From Micropterus salmoides (Eukaryota; Chordata; Actinopteri; Centrarchiformes; Centrarchidae), in contig NW_024041150.1 of the NCBI RefSeq assembly GCF_014851395.1, forward strand, positions 46,042,356 through 46,106,355: DNA of 64,000 nt, read 5' to 3'. The notes under the pieces are model-generated. The model was not told where the DNA came from. It saw only the letters and a program-made list of their open reading frames with translations, and ran no database searches. Of this stretch, positions 53,536 through 63,764 are shown one piece after another. A program made the position numbers and the translations under genes. Each line of letters begins with the position of its first letter. Positions within the stretch are counted from its first letter, which is position 1.

Positions 53536-53919
53536 TCACCCCTCGAGTGGGAGAAACCGAGAAACGGGATCCCGATCGGGGACAAGGGGAGGAGGATTCC
53601 GCGGACGAGGACCGGAAAAGACCTCAGCCGTTTCAGCACCCTCGGTGATCTCGCGTTGTGATCCCCGGGATCGGAGCCGCCGCGATGCCTCAGCAGGGCC
53701 TGTGCCACGGGGGGAGCGCATCCGACCATCCTCTAGGAAAAGAGCCGCTCGAGACCTCAGCACCCTCAGGGGCAGGGCCTCGCAATGGTCGCAGGCAGCC
53801 CCCTCGAGAGCCTCCTGAGCATGCGACATCCCCAGGCATGAGACGCACATCCCATGGGTATCACCCTCCGTGATGAAACGCTCACATGGAAAGACACACT
53901 GTCGGAATCGCTTCGACAT
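53536..53919 (-). pseudogene. DIRS-like gag N-terminal part
   Basis: MSKRFRQCVFPCERFITEGD, then THGMCVSCLGMSHAQEALEG and CDHCEALPLRVLRSR. The spacing of Cys and His (CxxC, CxxxxxxH, CxxC) is the zinc-binding-like start of fish DIRS-type gag proteins as I know them. An Arg/Pro/Ser-rich region follows. The frame ends at 53536 and the rest is scrambled or missing. Confidence 0.7.
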
Positions 53920-53959
53920 GATCTGCTCGTCTCGATGTCAGGTAGGATAATGGAGCTTC

Positions 53960-54180
53960 CAAACATAGCCAGAGTGCCTGCTGAATAGAAAGAAGCTAAT
54001 GTGTCCTATGTGCCGGCGTGCTTATATACCCCCTCCGGTTACGCTGTCACACACTACCGTTCTAGTAACACCAATAGGATTGGAGTAGTTTCAGTCATAG
54101 TTCAGCCCTGCCACGCCCAGAGGCGTTCCCATAGTGTCGTCACCGATGCAGTTCGAGTTCCCTCGAAGGGGAACTTCAAA
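53960..54180 (-). repeat. DIRS-like terminal repeat, left copy
   Basis: On the minus strand: TTCGAGGGAACTCGAACTGC, then GACGACACTATGGGAACGCC, a GGTATATAAGCACGCCGGCA TATA-box region, and a TCTATTCAGCAGGCACTCTG stretch. Its inverse partner is 56507-56737. Confidence 0.8.
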
Positions 54181-54184
54181 TCCA

Positions 54185-54432
54185 CCAACGTGTTCACACT
54201 GGAAAGAAACTTTACAGCTGTGACCAGTGTGGGAAAACTTTCACTCAATCAGGTCACCTAAAATCCACCAATGTTTTCACACTGGACAGAAACTGTACTG
54301 GTGTGAACAGTGTGGAAAAACAATCACTACATCAGGTGAAATTAAAATCCACAAACGTGTTCACACTGGAGAGAAACAGTACAGGTGTGAACAGTGTGGG
54401 AAAACTTTCACTTAGTCAGAGCACCTAAAATA
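54185..54432 (+). pseudogene. C2H2 zinc-finger fragment
   Basis: Three to four Krueppel-type fingers remain. RVHTGKKLYSCDQCGKTFTQ is in one frame. After a frameshift, QKLYWCEQCGKTITTSGEIK, then IHKRVHTGEKQYRCEQCGKT and FT followed by TAG (54413-54415) where the family has Gln or another residue. HTGEK-type linkers and CxxC...H pairs are visible. It directly abuts the DIRS terminal repeat. It is a broken piece of a zinc-finger exon, not a gene. Confidence 0.85.
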
Positions 54433-55202
54433 GCCAATAGCAAAATTAAACTGCAGTAGCCAAGTTTTGACCAATAGAGGGCAGTCACTGCGTTTTTTTT
54501 AGCACTATGTCAGGGGTATTCAATTAGAATTCAAAGAGGTCCAGTTAGAGAAAATTTCTTGAAGCAAAGATCCAGACTAACTTGCGTTATCATTCAGTAC
54601 CATAACGCATAGTTGTATCAACATAGGTTTTTAGTCAACAATGGACTGTCAAATCAAATAATATTTCAGTCAGTTTTCACATCAAACTATAGGGATAATA
54701 AATAATAACTACTCTAATAATAAATTCTAAATTTAAGTAAAATAAAATAAAGTGTCAACATGGCTCCTACACCAACCCATGCACCATCTCCTCTGTGGCT
54801 TGTTTGTACTGTTTGTAACAGTTAATGTGTCCTTGTAATTAATGTGTTGTATAAATATAATGTAAATATATCAGTCTGAGGGACACCCACCCGGTCACTT
54901 CCTGTTCTGCCTCCCTCCTGACGGTTCACCTGATTGAATCCACCTGATCATGACAATGACAATATTGATTTTGACTAAACTGCTTAAATTAAATATGTTT
55001 TGATGCCCTAGCTTGCTCACTACTCAAGAATATCTCTGTTCTACAAAAGTAGCTTAAACTCATTTCTTTTGTCTACCAATGATGTGTCAGGTTAAACCGT
55101 AAGATGAGAGCATTCATTGATGAACTAACAGTTTGTTGTAAACGTAATGTGACCATGGGACAGCCAAAGGGGGAGCTGTAATGGAAACAAATAGATTTGA
55201 CC
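54433..55202. other. Unassigned sequence, possible DNA-transposon edge
   Basis: CAGGGGTATTCAATTAGAAT at about 54511 looks like a hAT-type transposon terminus, but no partner end is seen. The rest is AT-rich without features. Confidence 0.35.
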
Positions 55203-55204
55203 TA

Positions 55205-56077
55205 CAGTGGTGTGAAAGTTTTGGCCTCCTTCCTGATTTCTTATTTATTTTGCATGTTTGTCTCACTTAAGTGCTTCAGATCATCAAACTAATTGAAATA
55301 TTAGACAACGATAACACAAGTAAACACAAAATGCAGTTTTTAAATGAATGAATGATTTTTATTATTAACGGGGAAAAAATCATACGTGGCCCTGTGTGAA
55401 GAAGTGATTGCCCCCTAAACCTAATAACTGGCAACCCTTAGCAGCAACAACTGCAATCAGGCGTTGGCGGTAACTGGCAATGAGTCTTTTCCAGCCTGTG
55501 GAGGAACTTTGGCCCACTCATCTTTGCATAATTGTTGTATTTCAGCCACATTGGAGAGGTTTTTGAGCCTTAACTGCTCTTTTAAGGTCATGCCACAAAA
55601 TCTCTATCAGATTCAGGTCAGGACTTTGACTAGGCCACTCCAGTCTCTTTCTTATGGTGGAGTCATGAACACTGACCTTAACTGAGGCAAGTGAAGCCTG
55701 CGGTTCTTTGGATGTTGTTGTGCGTTTTTTGGGACTTCTTGGATGAGTCGTCGCTGCGCTCTTTGGGTAATTTGGGCCGGCCGGCCACTCCTGGGAAGTT
55801 TCACGACTGTTCCATGTTTTCTCCAACTCACTGGAGTCCCAAAACTTTATAAATGGCTTTATAACATTTTCCAGACTGATAAATCTCTATTGATCAGTTT
55901 CTTGTTTGTTCCTGAATTTCTTTGGATCACAGCATGATGTTTATCTTTGGAAGACCTTTTGGTCTACTTCACTTTGTCAGGCAGGTCCTATTTAAGTGAC
56001 TTCTTGATTGAGAACAGGTGTGGCAGTAATCAACAATGGGAAATCAGCAAGGGCGCAAACACGTTTTCCCACCACTG
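55205..56077 (-). mobile_element. Second Tc1-like transposon, internally deleted
   Basis: Flanked by TA (55203-55204 and 56078-56079). The ends CAGTGGTGTGAAAGTTTTGG and the inverse of ACGTTTTCCCACCACTG are matching inverted repeats, different from those of the 23.6-kb element. Transposase remains are on the minus strand, including RLEWPSQSPDLNLIEILWHD with the third catalytic residue (Glu), followed by LKRAVKAQKPLQ. At 873 bp it is too short for a full transposase, and the N-terminal and central parts are missing or scrambled. Confidence 0.88.
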
Positions 56078-56079
56078 TT

Positions 56080-56506
56080 ATGTACTTTTAATAATCCTCT
56101 ATATGTCATTACCTTATGTACTTTGCTCATCTTATGTGGTGTTATAATTTCCACTAAGTGTACCAGTGTTTGATTTAAGATTGTTCTGTGTTATCCTTTC
56201 CTGTGAGAAAGGAGTTTCAACTGTGGCTCAAGGCTGAGAAAGGCTTTTCTCTTAGACTCCACAATTACTCTCTAGCATTAAATGTCTTATCTGTTTCTCT
56301 GGATCAGATTCTCTAATGGCCCTCTGGTGTATGAGCTCTGCCCTTCAGCTGAATCACTCTGTTCTTCTTACTTTTAATAAATATCACAAAGACAACTTTT
56401 TTATTTCTTCTTTTCTTCAGACATTGTCGGTTCTGTTGTCAGTATTGGAGAGATTAAGATATTTGTCTATGATGCATTTTTGCTAAAGGAAACATGAAGG
56501 TAATTA
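56080..56506. other. Unassigned sequence
   Basis: Contains AATAAATATCACAAAGACAA near 56376, which could be the end of an LTR-like or polyadenylated element. Not identified. Confidence 0.35.
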
Positions 56507-56985
56507 GCAACTTCGAGGGAACTCGAACTGCGTCGGTGACGACACTATGGGAACGCCTCTGGGCGTGGCAGGGCAGAATCATGAATGAAACTACTCCAAT
56601 CCTATTGGTGTTGCTAGAATGGTAGCGTGTGACGTGTCACTGGAGGCGTATATAAGCATGCCGGCACACAGGACACATCAGCTTTTTTCTATTCAGCTGG
56701 CACTCTGAGTATGTTTGAAAGCTCCACTATAGGAATTGTTGTCTTACCTGCAAATCTTCACGAAGCAGAGGGGCTCTGAGGAGGATATAGCCGAGCTTCG
56801 TAGAGCTACGGATTTAGCGCTTCGAGTCACTAAGGAGACGGCCCGTTCCATTGGCCACTCTATGGCAGCATTGGTGGCCACGGAGCGCCATTTGTGGCTC
56901 AACCTCTCGGGCATCCAGGAGAAGGAAAAGGCTTTACTCCTTGATGCGCCCCTCACGACTACTGGCCTGTTTGGTGAGATATTAT
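56507..56985 (+). mobile_element. DIRS-like retrotransposon, second copy (plus strand)
   Basis: The leader 56507-56737 includes a TATATAAG box at 56649-56656 and matches the left copy in inverse orientation. At about 56730 it jumps past the gag N-terminus into a later gag segment: EEDIAELRRATDLALRVTKE, then TARSIGHSMAALVATERHLW and LNLSGIQEKEKALLLDAPL. The frame stops at 56987. This fragment holds the gag part that the left copy lacks, and vice versa. Confidence 0.75.
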
Positions 56986-57834
56986 AAACTTTGGTATACA
57001 TACAGGTGAAGATGTTTTTTAAAAGTAATACATATATATAGTTTATATAGTATTTTCAACAAAATGTACTTAAGTTTAAATGTTCTGCAAAATGTGTCCT
57101 TTCCTTCTATTTTGGACTAAATCAGGTCCATCACTCGTGGTCATCATTTAGGACACAAAGAGAATTTCTGCAATTTTGGCTACATGCACTTTGTATTTTT
57201 TTTCATTTTGTAAAATTTTGGCCCAAGATGGACGTCCATTTTGGTCCAATTTTTTCCCAATACAGACAAAAAAACCTGTGGAATGTTGTCATTACCAAGT
57301 GTGACAACCATTATGGAGGCCTCGTGTTATTAAAAAGAAATATGTCACAGAAAACAAGCTGCTTATTCTTCCTAGGTTTTGGTTATTTTGACAGAATCTA
57401 TCGCAAATGTCTGTAACTCATCAGGCCACATCTTGCCCTCAAGCAAAGCAGGTCGCTGTTTAACAGTGTACTTACTTTTCCAGTGCCTTTTCAGTGACTT
57501 TGTGCTAAACACACACTTCCTAGAAGAACTTGTCAGAATAGTACCTCACAGTACAATACTGCCACCTCCTGGGCAAATGTGTGCAGCAGTCAGTTCCAAA
57601 GATTTATTTGTCATTGGGAGCTTCTCAAGTCTCTTATTTGTTGTTGCCTCGCTCCTCACTTGAACCGGAAATTGTTCCGCTCTGCCATCTTGCAGACCGT
57701 CCCAAAGCTTTTATTTGCCTTCTGAGGAGAGAGGAGCGAGGATTTCAGTCTTTTACTGACCGACACGCCCCCTTACTAGGTAGCCGTTATACTGATGAGG
57801 AGTCTGTGGCTCAGGAGCTACAGCAAGGTAAGGC
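56986..57834. other. Unassigned sequence
   Basis: No element recognised. A plus-strand frame at 57665-57832 (FICLLRREERGFQSFTDRHA) is unassigned. GCCACCTCCTGG at 57561-57572 is a one-mismatch CTCF-like core. Confidence 0.4.
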
Positions 57835-57955
57835 CAGGCAAGTTTATTTGTATAGCACATTTTACCAACAAGGTAATTAAGTGCTTTACATAAAACATAA
57901 AAGCAACAGGGAAATATGTAAAAGTTTAAAAGCAGCATAAAATATAATAAAACTT
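57835..57955 (-). mobile_element. LINE 3'-tail-like repeat
   Basis: GGCCAGGCAAGTTTATTTGT and ATAGCACATTTTACCAAC, followed by AAGTGCTTTACATAAA, is the inverse of a very common fish non-LTR 3' end. No coding sequence. Confidence 0.55.
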
Positions 57956-57959
57956 ACAG

Positions 57960-58150
57960 TTAGAGCGGGTTGCCTGTGTCCTTGGGCAAGATACTGAACC
58001 CAGAATTGCCTCTGGTGGCTGTTCCAGTGTTAGTTTCTGTTTGAGCACTTAGGCTCAGTGTATGAATGTGTGTGAATGGTGAATGCAGATGTAGTGTAGT
58101 TGAAAAGACTAGAATGGTGCTATACAAATACGGAGCATTTGCATTGTGTC
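57960..58150 (+). mobile_element. SINE-like fish repeat
   Basis: GCCTGTGTCCTTGGGCAAGA, TGTGTGAATGGTGAATGCAG, then AGACTAGAATGGTGCTATAC. This is the typical order of a widespread teleost interspersed repeat. Its class is uncertain. Confidence 0.55.
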
Positions 58151-58217
58151 TCGTTCACTCCATCAGATTCCTGTGAACTCACACTCGACACAAACAGGAG
58201 ATCTCAGCAGGAAGCCA

Positions 58218-58415
58218 ACTTATTCATCTGTAGTCACATGCCTTTAGTGTGAGAGACCCAGGTGCGAATCCCACAGTGACCCATCCACCAGTGTGTCCCT
58301 GAGCAAGACACTTACCCACCAGTTGCTCCAGAGGCGTGCGACCTCTGACATATACAGCTGCTGTAAGTCTCTTTGGATAAAAGCGTCTGCTAAATGAATA
58401 GATGTAAATGTTAGA
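58218..58415 (+). mobile_element. tRNA-derived SINE
   Basis: GGTGCGAATCC at 58261-58271 is a near-consensus RNA polymerase III B box (GGTTCGAATCC). The body has CCCTGAGCAAGACACTTACC, and the 3' part has TTTGGATAAAAGCGTCTGCT followed by AAATGAATAGATGTAAATG, the hallmark end of a common teleost SINE. The A box is poorly conserved. Confidence 0.8.
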
Positions 58416-60244
58416 GAATAAAAGCACAGCTAGATGTCCTCTGATGTCATTGTCCTGCTGTTTAGAGGCTGATATTTTCTCCATTGTCAGTGAAAGAATA
58501 CTTAGATTCGCCCACAGAGGTCAGTTCTCTTGTGGCAATTAGACCACAACTGAACGACTACATACGACAACATCTGATAGACAGTGAAAATGGGTGGAAG
58601 CTAAAACAGGGCTGAGTTTGGGCTGTCAGTTCAGCAGACATCTAAACAAAAAACAGACGGCTTTCAAACAACTATATGTAGACGTGAGCTCAGCGTCCTC
58701 AGTGGCAGCTAGGCTCCTATTTCTTTTGGATATTTGAAGCTCAGAGTTTCCAAATGTGCTCTGAAAGACACAGAGAGATGTGAACATGAGGACTGACTGA
58801 TGTGGACTCCTAGAGGAAGAAGCAGAGGGTTTACTGCCCTCCAGTGGTCACGGTGAGTCACTAAAACACTACATTACACTGAGCTGTGGCCAACAGGACA
58901 CTTCTTATCAGGATTAAAATGTACTTATCAGTACTTATGAGGTGATGAGGATTGGTGCATGCATATCACTTCCTTCCTTCCATTCACTTCCTGTTCCTCT
59001 GAACCTGTTGCAGCTTTTAAAAACAGCTGTAGGTAGCTCTTATTGAATGACATGTGAAGATGAGAGCCACTGACGGTTCTAACCATAAATCCTATAGAGA
59101 TCTTTCCTGAGTTATTGGTCTTTCCAACTCTGACTCAAAGTGAGAGCACGTTTTAATTTCCTGTCAGCAGGAATCAGCATGCACACAAAAGGACTTTTCA
59201 TCTGGAGCTTGGTTTGTTTTGTGCGTGTGAAGAAATGCTGCAGGAAGAAATGAGTGCTGCTGAAGTACAACATAAGTCCTGCAGTGAGTGAACAGCAGCT
59301 CCCAACCTGTTTCCTGTTCACTCTTTCCTTTCCTTCCTCCTTCTTCGTGGCGCAGCTTCTTCTCTTCTCCGTGTAAAGGTAATTTGACCGACAGGTTGGA
59401 CTCTTTAATGCCTCTTTGCTCATCTCATCTTGTTGCTAGCTGCTGTTAGCTTGTTGGAGTAAAAACAAGTTGTTAAAGTAAGTCTGAACTCTGATTAACA
59501 AAGTGAACTAACAGGAGGAACTCCAGAGGCATTAACATGTGAGCAGCGTTTCAGAGTCACTGGAACTTTAACAGGATCATTTCCATCAGCTGGATGTGCT
59601 GCTGAGGAGTTGAATCTGTCACCAAGCTTCATGTTTATCACACGCTTTGATCTGCAAAGATAGAAAGTATTACATGGAAATATTAAGGACAGTACAAGTA
59701 CTTCTCTCAGAGTTTAGTTACTGCTGCTTCACAGAAGGAAAAACATGGGAGTGACTCCAGTGAAGAAAGTAATCAAGTACATGAAAACTTTACACAACAG
59801 ATATTTGATCAACAAATAAAGTAATATTACAGAACAAAGTATTCAAAAGTGTAGAAAGTGCTAACATGTCATTTTTGCCCTTTAACTGGAGGAAAACTCT
59901 GAATGCATTACTTTTCCTCTGAGTATTTCCTCAGGGCAGTATTAATGGCTGCGAGTGTTGTGGAAATTGTATCTTGCTGGTGAGGGGTTGAGCAAACAAT
60001 TGAGTTACAACCAACCGTTGTTTTTGAAGAATTTATTAACAAAAGAGCATAAACAGAGAAATACTACAACACATATACAGCTGGTCCAGAGACCTGCCGC
60101 CTAGGGTGGCTTGGGGCGGCTGGCCCCGAGCAAAGGGATGATAATCATTTACACAGTCCAGGGTGCTCACATGACATGTCACCCTGACCTGATTGGCGCT
60201 GTGTAAATAAGCTAGTGGTGCAAAAATGCAACAATGTGATGCTG
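58416..60244. other. Low-repeat interval without a recognised gene
   Basis: The longest stretch outside the eif4e2-like gene with little repeat content. A CTCF-like motif (CTGCCCTCCAGTGG, 58834-58847, one mismatch on the minus strand) is present. The minus-strand frame at 59423-59112 (103 residues) has no domain. Regulatory sequence or a 5' exon of a neighbouring gene is possible but cannot be shown. Confidence 0.4.
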
Positions 60245-62060
60245 TCATAATAATAATAATAATAATAATAATAATCCTTATTTGTAGAGCACAAAACAAG
60301 TTACAAAGTGCTTTAACAAGTGTAAAGAATAATACAAAAAAAACAAGATAAGAGCATGAAAACACTGAAAAGACTAAAATACAGATTAATATAAAATTAG
60401 TAATATAGAATAAAATAAAAGGGATAAAATAAAGTCAAATAAGATCGGGAAAGGCTCTCCTATAAAAGTATGTTTTAAGAAGGGACTTAAAAGAGTTCAC
60501 TGACTCAGCCGACCTGATTTCCTCGGGCAGGCTGTTCCAGAGCCTCGGGGCCCTGACAGCAAACGCTCTGTCCCCTTTAGTTTTCAGTCGAGACTCTGGA
60601 ACAGACAACAGACCTCTGCCCGAGGATCTCAAGGTACGTGCTGGTGCGTATGGGACTAAAAGTTCAGAAATATAACAAGGCGAGAGGCCATGAAGAGCTT
60701 TAAAAGTGATCACTAGAATTTTAAAGTCAATTCTAAAACATACTGGGAGCCAGTGTAATGAAGCTAAAATAGGAGTAATGTGGTCATATTGCTTTGTTCT
60801 GGTTAAAAGCCTGGCAGCTGAGTTCTGGACAGTCTGGAGTCGATCAATAGATTTTTGGGTTAAACAGGTGAAAAGGCTGTTGCAATAATCCAGGCGTGAT
60901 GAGATGAAGGCGTGTAAAATGGTCTCTGTGTCCTTAAAATTTAACATAGATCGAATTTTAGCCATATTTCTAAGTTGATAAAAACATGATTGAACAAGCT
61001 TTGTGGTGTGCTTCTCGAATTAAATTACTATGAAACCAAACACCAAGATTCTTTGCCACAGGCTTAATGTGATTTACTAGGGAACCAGCAGATGGCAGTA
61101 TTTGATTTGCCATCTGCTGAGACCCGATGACCAGGATTTCTGTTTTGTCTGAGTTCAGCTGGAGGAAATTATTTGACATCCATTTTTTTACTTCATAAAG
61201 GCAGTTGTTAAGTGAACTCAGCATTCCAGGGTCTGTGGATCTGACGGGCAAGTATATTTGTGTTTCACCAGCATAAATATCAAAAGAAATACCATGTTTA
61301 TGGATAATATGTCCAAGGGGAAGCAGATACAAGGAAAACAAAATGGGTCCTAAAACCGACCCCTGAGGCACACCATATTTAACTGGACAGAACAAAGAGA
61401 CATAGTTGTTTACAGACACGCAAAACTTCCTATTTGACAGGTAGGATGAAAAAACTTTTCAAATATTTTGTTATTTTCCAGCACAGTGAGCAGCTGTTTG
61501 GACACAATTCTTTCTAGAATCTTTGCAATAAAAGGCAGTTTTGAAATTGGTCTAAAATTTTGTGGGAGGGAGGGATCTAAACCAGGTTTCTTTAAAAGTG
61601 GGTTCATGCAAGCTGTTTTAAAATAATCAGGGACACAACCAGTAGATAGGGAGCTGTTAAAAACAGAGATCAAATGGGGCCCAACAGAATCCATTACATT
61701 CAGTAAAAACTTATTAAGTATTACATCAAGTGGGCTGGAGGACACTCTCATTTGTGATACTGTTTTTAAAAGCTCAGACAAGTTGATGGGATAAAACTGG
61801 TTAAAACTCTCTTGTTGCTGGTGAGGAACCTCTGAGTAAGAGGCTGCGGGGGTAATTCAATTAAATTCAATTAACATCCTTAACCATGTTATTGTAGTTA
61901 ATTAATAAATCCTTCAGACTGAGGTAATGGACTTGGAGACTGGATTTTTTCTATCTGCGCTCTGCTTTCCTGCATTCCCTTTTTAGGCTGCGAATGCTGT
62001 CATTTATCCAGGGTTGCTTACTAGCTTTAGACGTAGGCCTAACCTTTAGAGGAGCAGACC
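60245..62060 (-). mobile_element. CR1/L2-like LINE, second copy of the 46.7-50.9-kb family
   Basis: Minus strand. It starts within the EN-RT linker (62060, the ASKQPWINDS segment), covers RT with an internal deletion, and ends in a 3' UTR with a (TTA)n tail at 60248-60275. The 3' coding part (GLLSVPESRLKTKGDRAFAV and so on) is nearly identical to that at 50510-50640. That allows direct comparison of the two copies. Confidence 0.9.
60435..61781 (-). pseudogene. LINE ORF2 RT with altered catalytic box
   Basis: The first frame (61781-61410) has MSELLKTVSQMRVSSSPLDV, LLKKPGLDPSLPQNFRPISK and LPFIAKILERIVSKQLL. A deletion then removes the first catalytic Asp block. The next frame (61419-60970) has YGVPQGSVLGPILFSLYLLP and DIYAGETQIYLP, where the YADD box has become YAGE. 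The last frame (60965-60435) has FKDTETILHAFISSRLDYCN through SVNSFKSLLKTYFYRRAF and ends normally. Loss of both active-site aspartates in the box makes it inactive. Confidence 0.88.
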
Positions 62061-62480
62061 CTTCCGGGGTCTTAAAAGTATTAAAAAAGTCTTACATTTT
62101 ATATTCTAAAAATAAGGCCTATTACATTTTGTTTACAGAGGCCTTAAATTTTGTTGTCCTTTTGTAGGACAATAAATGCCATAATGTCATAACTAACTGT
62201 CATATATATATATAAAATGTTTTGTGTGTGTGTATGTGTATAACATTACAATTGCCTTATACGTTTTAGGAAGCGCATGTCAGCTGACTTTCTGTTGGTA
62301 GGGTACGACAGTATACTTTTTACCGCAGAGTGTGCGCAAATCAGTGAGTATTAAGGAAACAAAATAAAAGTCTTTCACCTGAGTTAGCTTAGTATGCCTC
62401 AGAATGGGCATGTGCCATTTTAACGGGTTAATGCGTTAAACCTAATCCAGGCAATGACCATGAGGCCCAATGCTGTTTGT
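62061..62480. other. Unassigned flank of the transposase-like gene remnant
   Basis: AT-rich, with a (TA)n tract near 62200 and TG repeats at 62222-62240. It could hold the 5' part of the element that follows. Confidence 0.4.
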
Positions 62481-63072
62481 ACTGAAAATCTTTTAACCTG
62501 GGGACGATGGGACTTACGGCTTTGGACTCCAATATGAAGAGCGCCAAACACATCGCTTGTGCTACAGCCCACCAACAGCAGGTTCTTATAGGTCAGTTCT
62601 GTGCTACTGCTAGCAATACTGAAGACATCGCATTATCGGTAGTACAGCCTGTGAACCTGCAAGCTCACTGTGGCTATAACGTTACTCTTTGGGCAGAGGT
62701 GGTATAGATCCTGAAAACCATTTTGGACCACCACTCTTTTACTTCAATTGATGAAATTAGCGCAATTTTCAAAACAGTGTTTCCTGACTCTGAGATTGCG
62801 GCTAATTTCACATGTGGATACAACAAGACGGTGTACACCACCAAACGTGGTCTGGCTGCGTTCACCACTAAACAGCTGACTGACCAAGTCAGCAAGGCCA
62901 CCTGCTTTGTTGTCATGTTTGACGAAAGCCTCAACAAAACAACAAAGACCAACCAGCTAGACCTTCACCTACTCTACTGGGTCGGTGACCAGGCCCAGTC
63001 AAGGTATTTTGGATCCCAGTTTATGGGTCATGCAACAGCGGTGGACTCGCTCAAACATGTTAAAGTAAGTAT
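62480..63072 (+). pseudogene. BED-finger/hAT-transposase-like gene remnant
   Basis: The frame from 62507 shows MGLTALDSNMKSAKHIACAT. HMKSAKH-type spacing is the end of a BED/C2H2-like zinc finger, though one His is now Asn. It then reaches WAEVV and a TAG at 62705-62707. The same frame continues ILKTILDHHSF, then IFKTVFPDSEIAANFTCGYN, CFVVMFDESLNKTTKTNQLD and FGSQFMGHATAVDSLKHVK. The family as I recall it has Trp at the stop position. VMFDES resembles the first catalytic Asp region of an RNase H-fold transposase. Coding ends at a GTAAGT donor-like site (63066-63071). Confidence 0.65.
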
Positions 63073-63540
63073 CATTCAGAAGAACTTTTATTATGCTTAA
63101 TCACAAGCTGTCCTCACATTATAGGGTATAATGGATTAGGTTTGAACTGTTATCAGAGCTCAAAATTCATGTAGCCTGTAAGTAACGTTAACACTTGTGG
63201 ACAGCTAGTACATTAGTTGATTGACAGAAATGTAATTGGCATTGATCATTTAAGTCATTCTTATGTAAAAACATTTCATGTTCCAGTTTCAGTGTGAAGA
63301 ACTGCAGATTTTCCTTTTAAATGATTTGAATGTAATTTTGTTTTTATAGTTTTGAGGTTTGGACTGACAAAACAAGAATTGTGAAGATGTCACTTTTGGG
63401 CTCTGGGCAAATGTGACAACATTTCTCACTATTTTCTTTTTTACAATCAATTAATGGAGAAAATACTTAGCAGATTATTCCATAATGAATAATATCATTG
63501 ATTGCAGTGTGATACAGAATAGTTCTACCTCAACCATTTT
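63073..63540. other. Unassigned AT-rich sequence
   Basis: Follows the donor-like site and has no recognised exon. Confidence 0.5.
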
Positions 63541-63559
63541 TTATTCTGATTTGATTACT

Positions 63560-63700
63560 GTTACTTAAGTAGTACATTTTCCTGATTATACTTTTACTTT
63601 ACTAGTACATTTTCCTGATTATACATACTTTTTCTTAAGAAGTACATTTTCCTGATTATACATATTTTTACTTAAGTAGTACATTTTCCTGATCTTTGCA
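63560..63700. repeat. ~36-bp short tandem repeat
   Basis: Four imperfect copies of AGTACATTTTCCTGATTATAC with ACTTTTACTTAAGT-type spacers. Confidence 0.85.
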
Positions 63701-63764
63701 TTACTTATGCATACAATGCATAATATTTATACAGTGAGGTATTAGTACTTCCACGTAAATAAAC

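Larger units (their letters stand above)
53240..54180 (-). mobile_element. DIRS-like retrotransposon, 5' fragment (minus strand)
   Basis: On the minus strand: a terminal-repeat-like leader (54180-53960), then a gag-like frame starting at 53919 and fading out near 53240. The leader matches the plus-strand fragment at 56507-56737 over its full length with few changes. The coding strand is GC-rich, unlike the flanks. Confidence 0.75.

Noticed and set aside
53224..53873. Plus-strand Arg/Pro-rich frames
   Set aside because: Antisense to the DIRS-like gag on the minus strand; GC-rich composition keeps several frames open.
59112..59423. 103-residue minus-strand frame in the low-repeat interval
   Set aside because: No domain, no clear start context, and no splice partners visible.
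61085..61098. CTCF-like motif CCAGCAGATGGCAG
   Set aside because: It matches the core consensus but lies in LINE ORF2 coding sequence (the LPSAGS codons), so it is more simply explained by protein coding.
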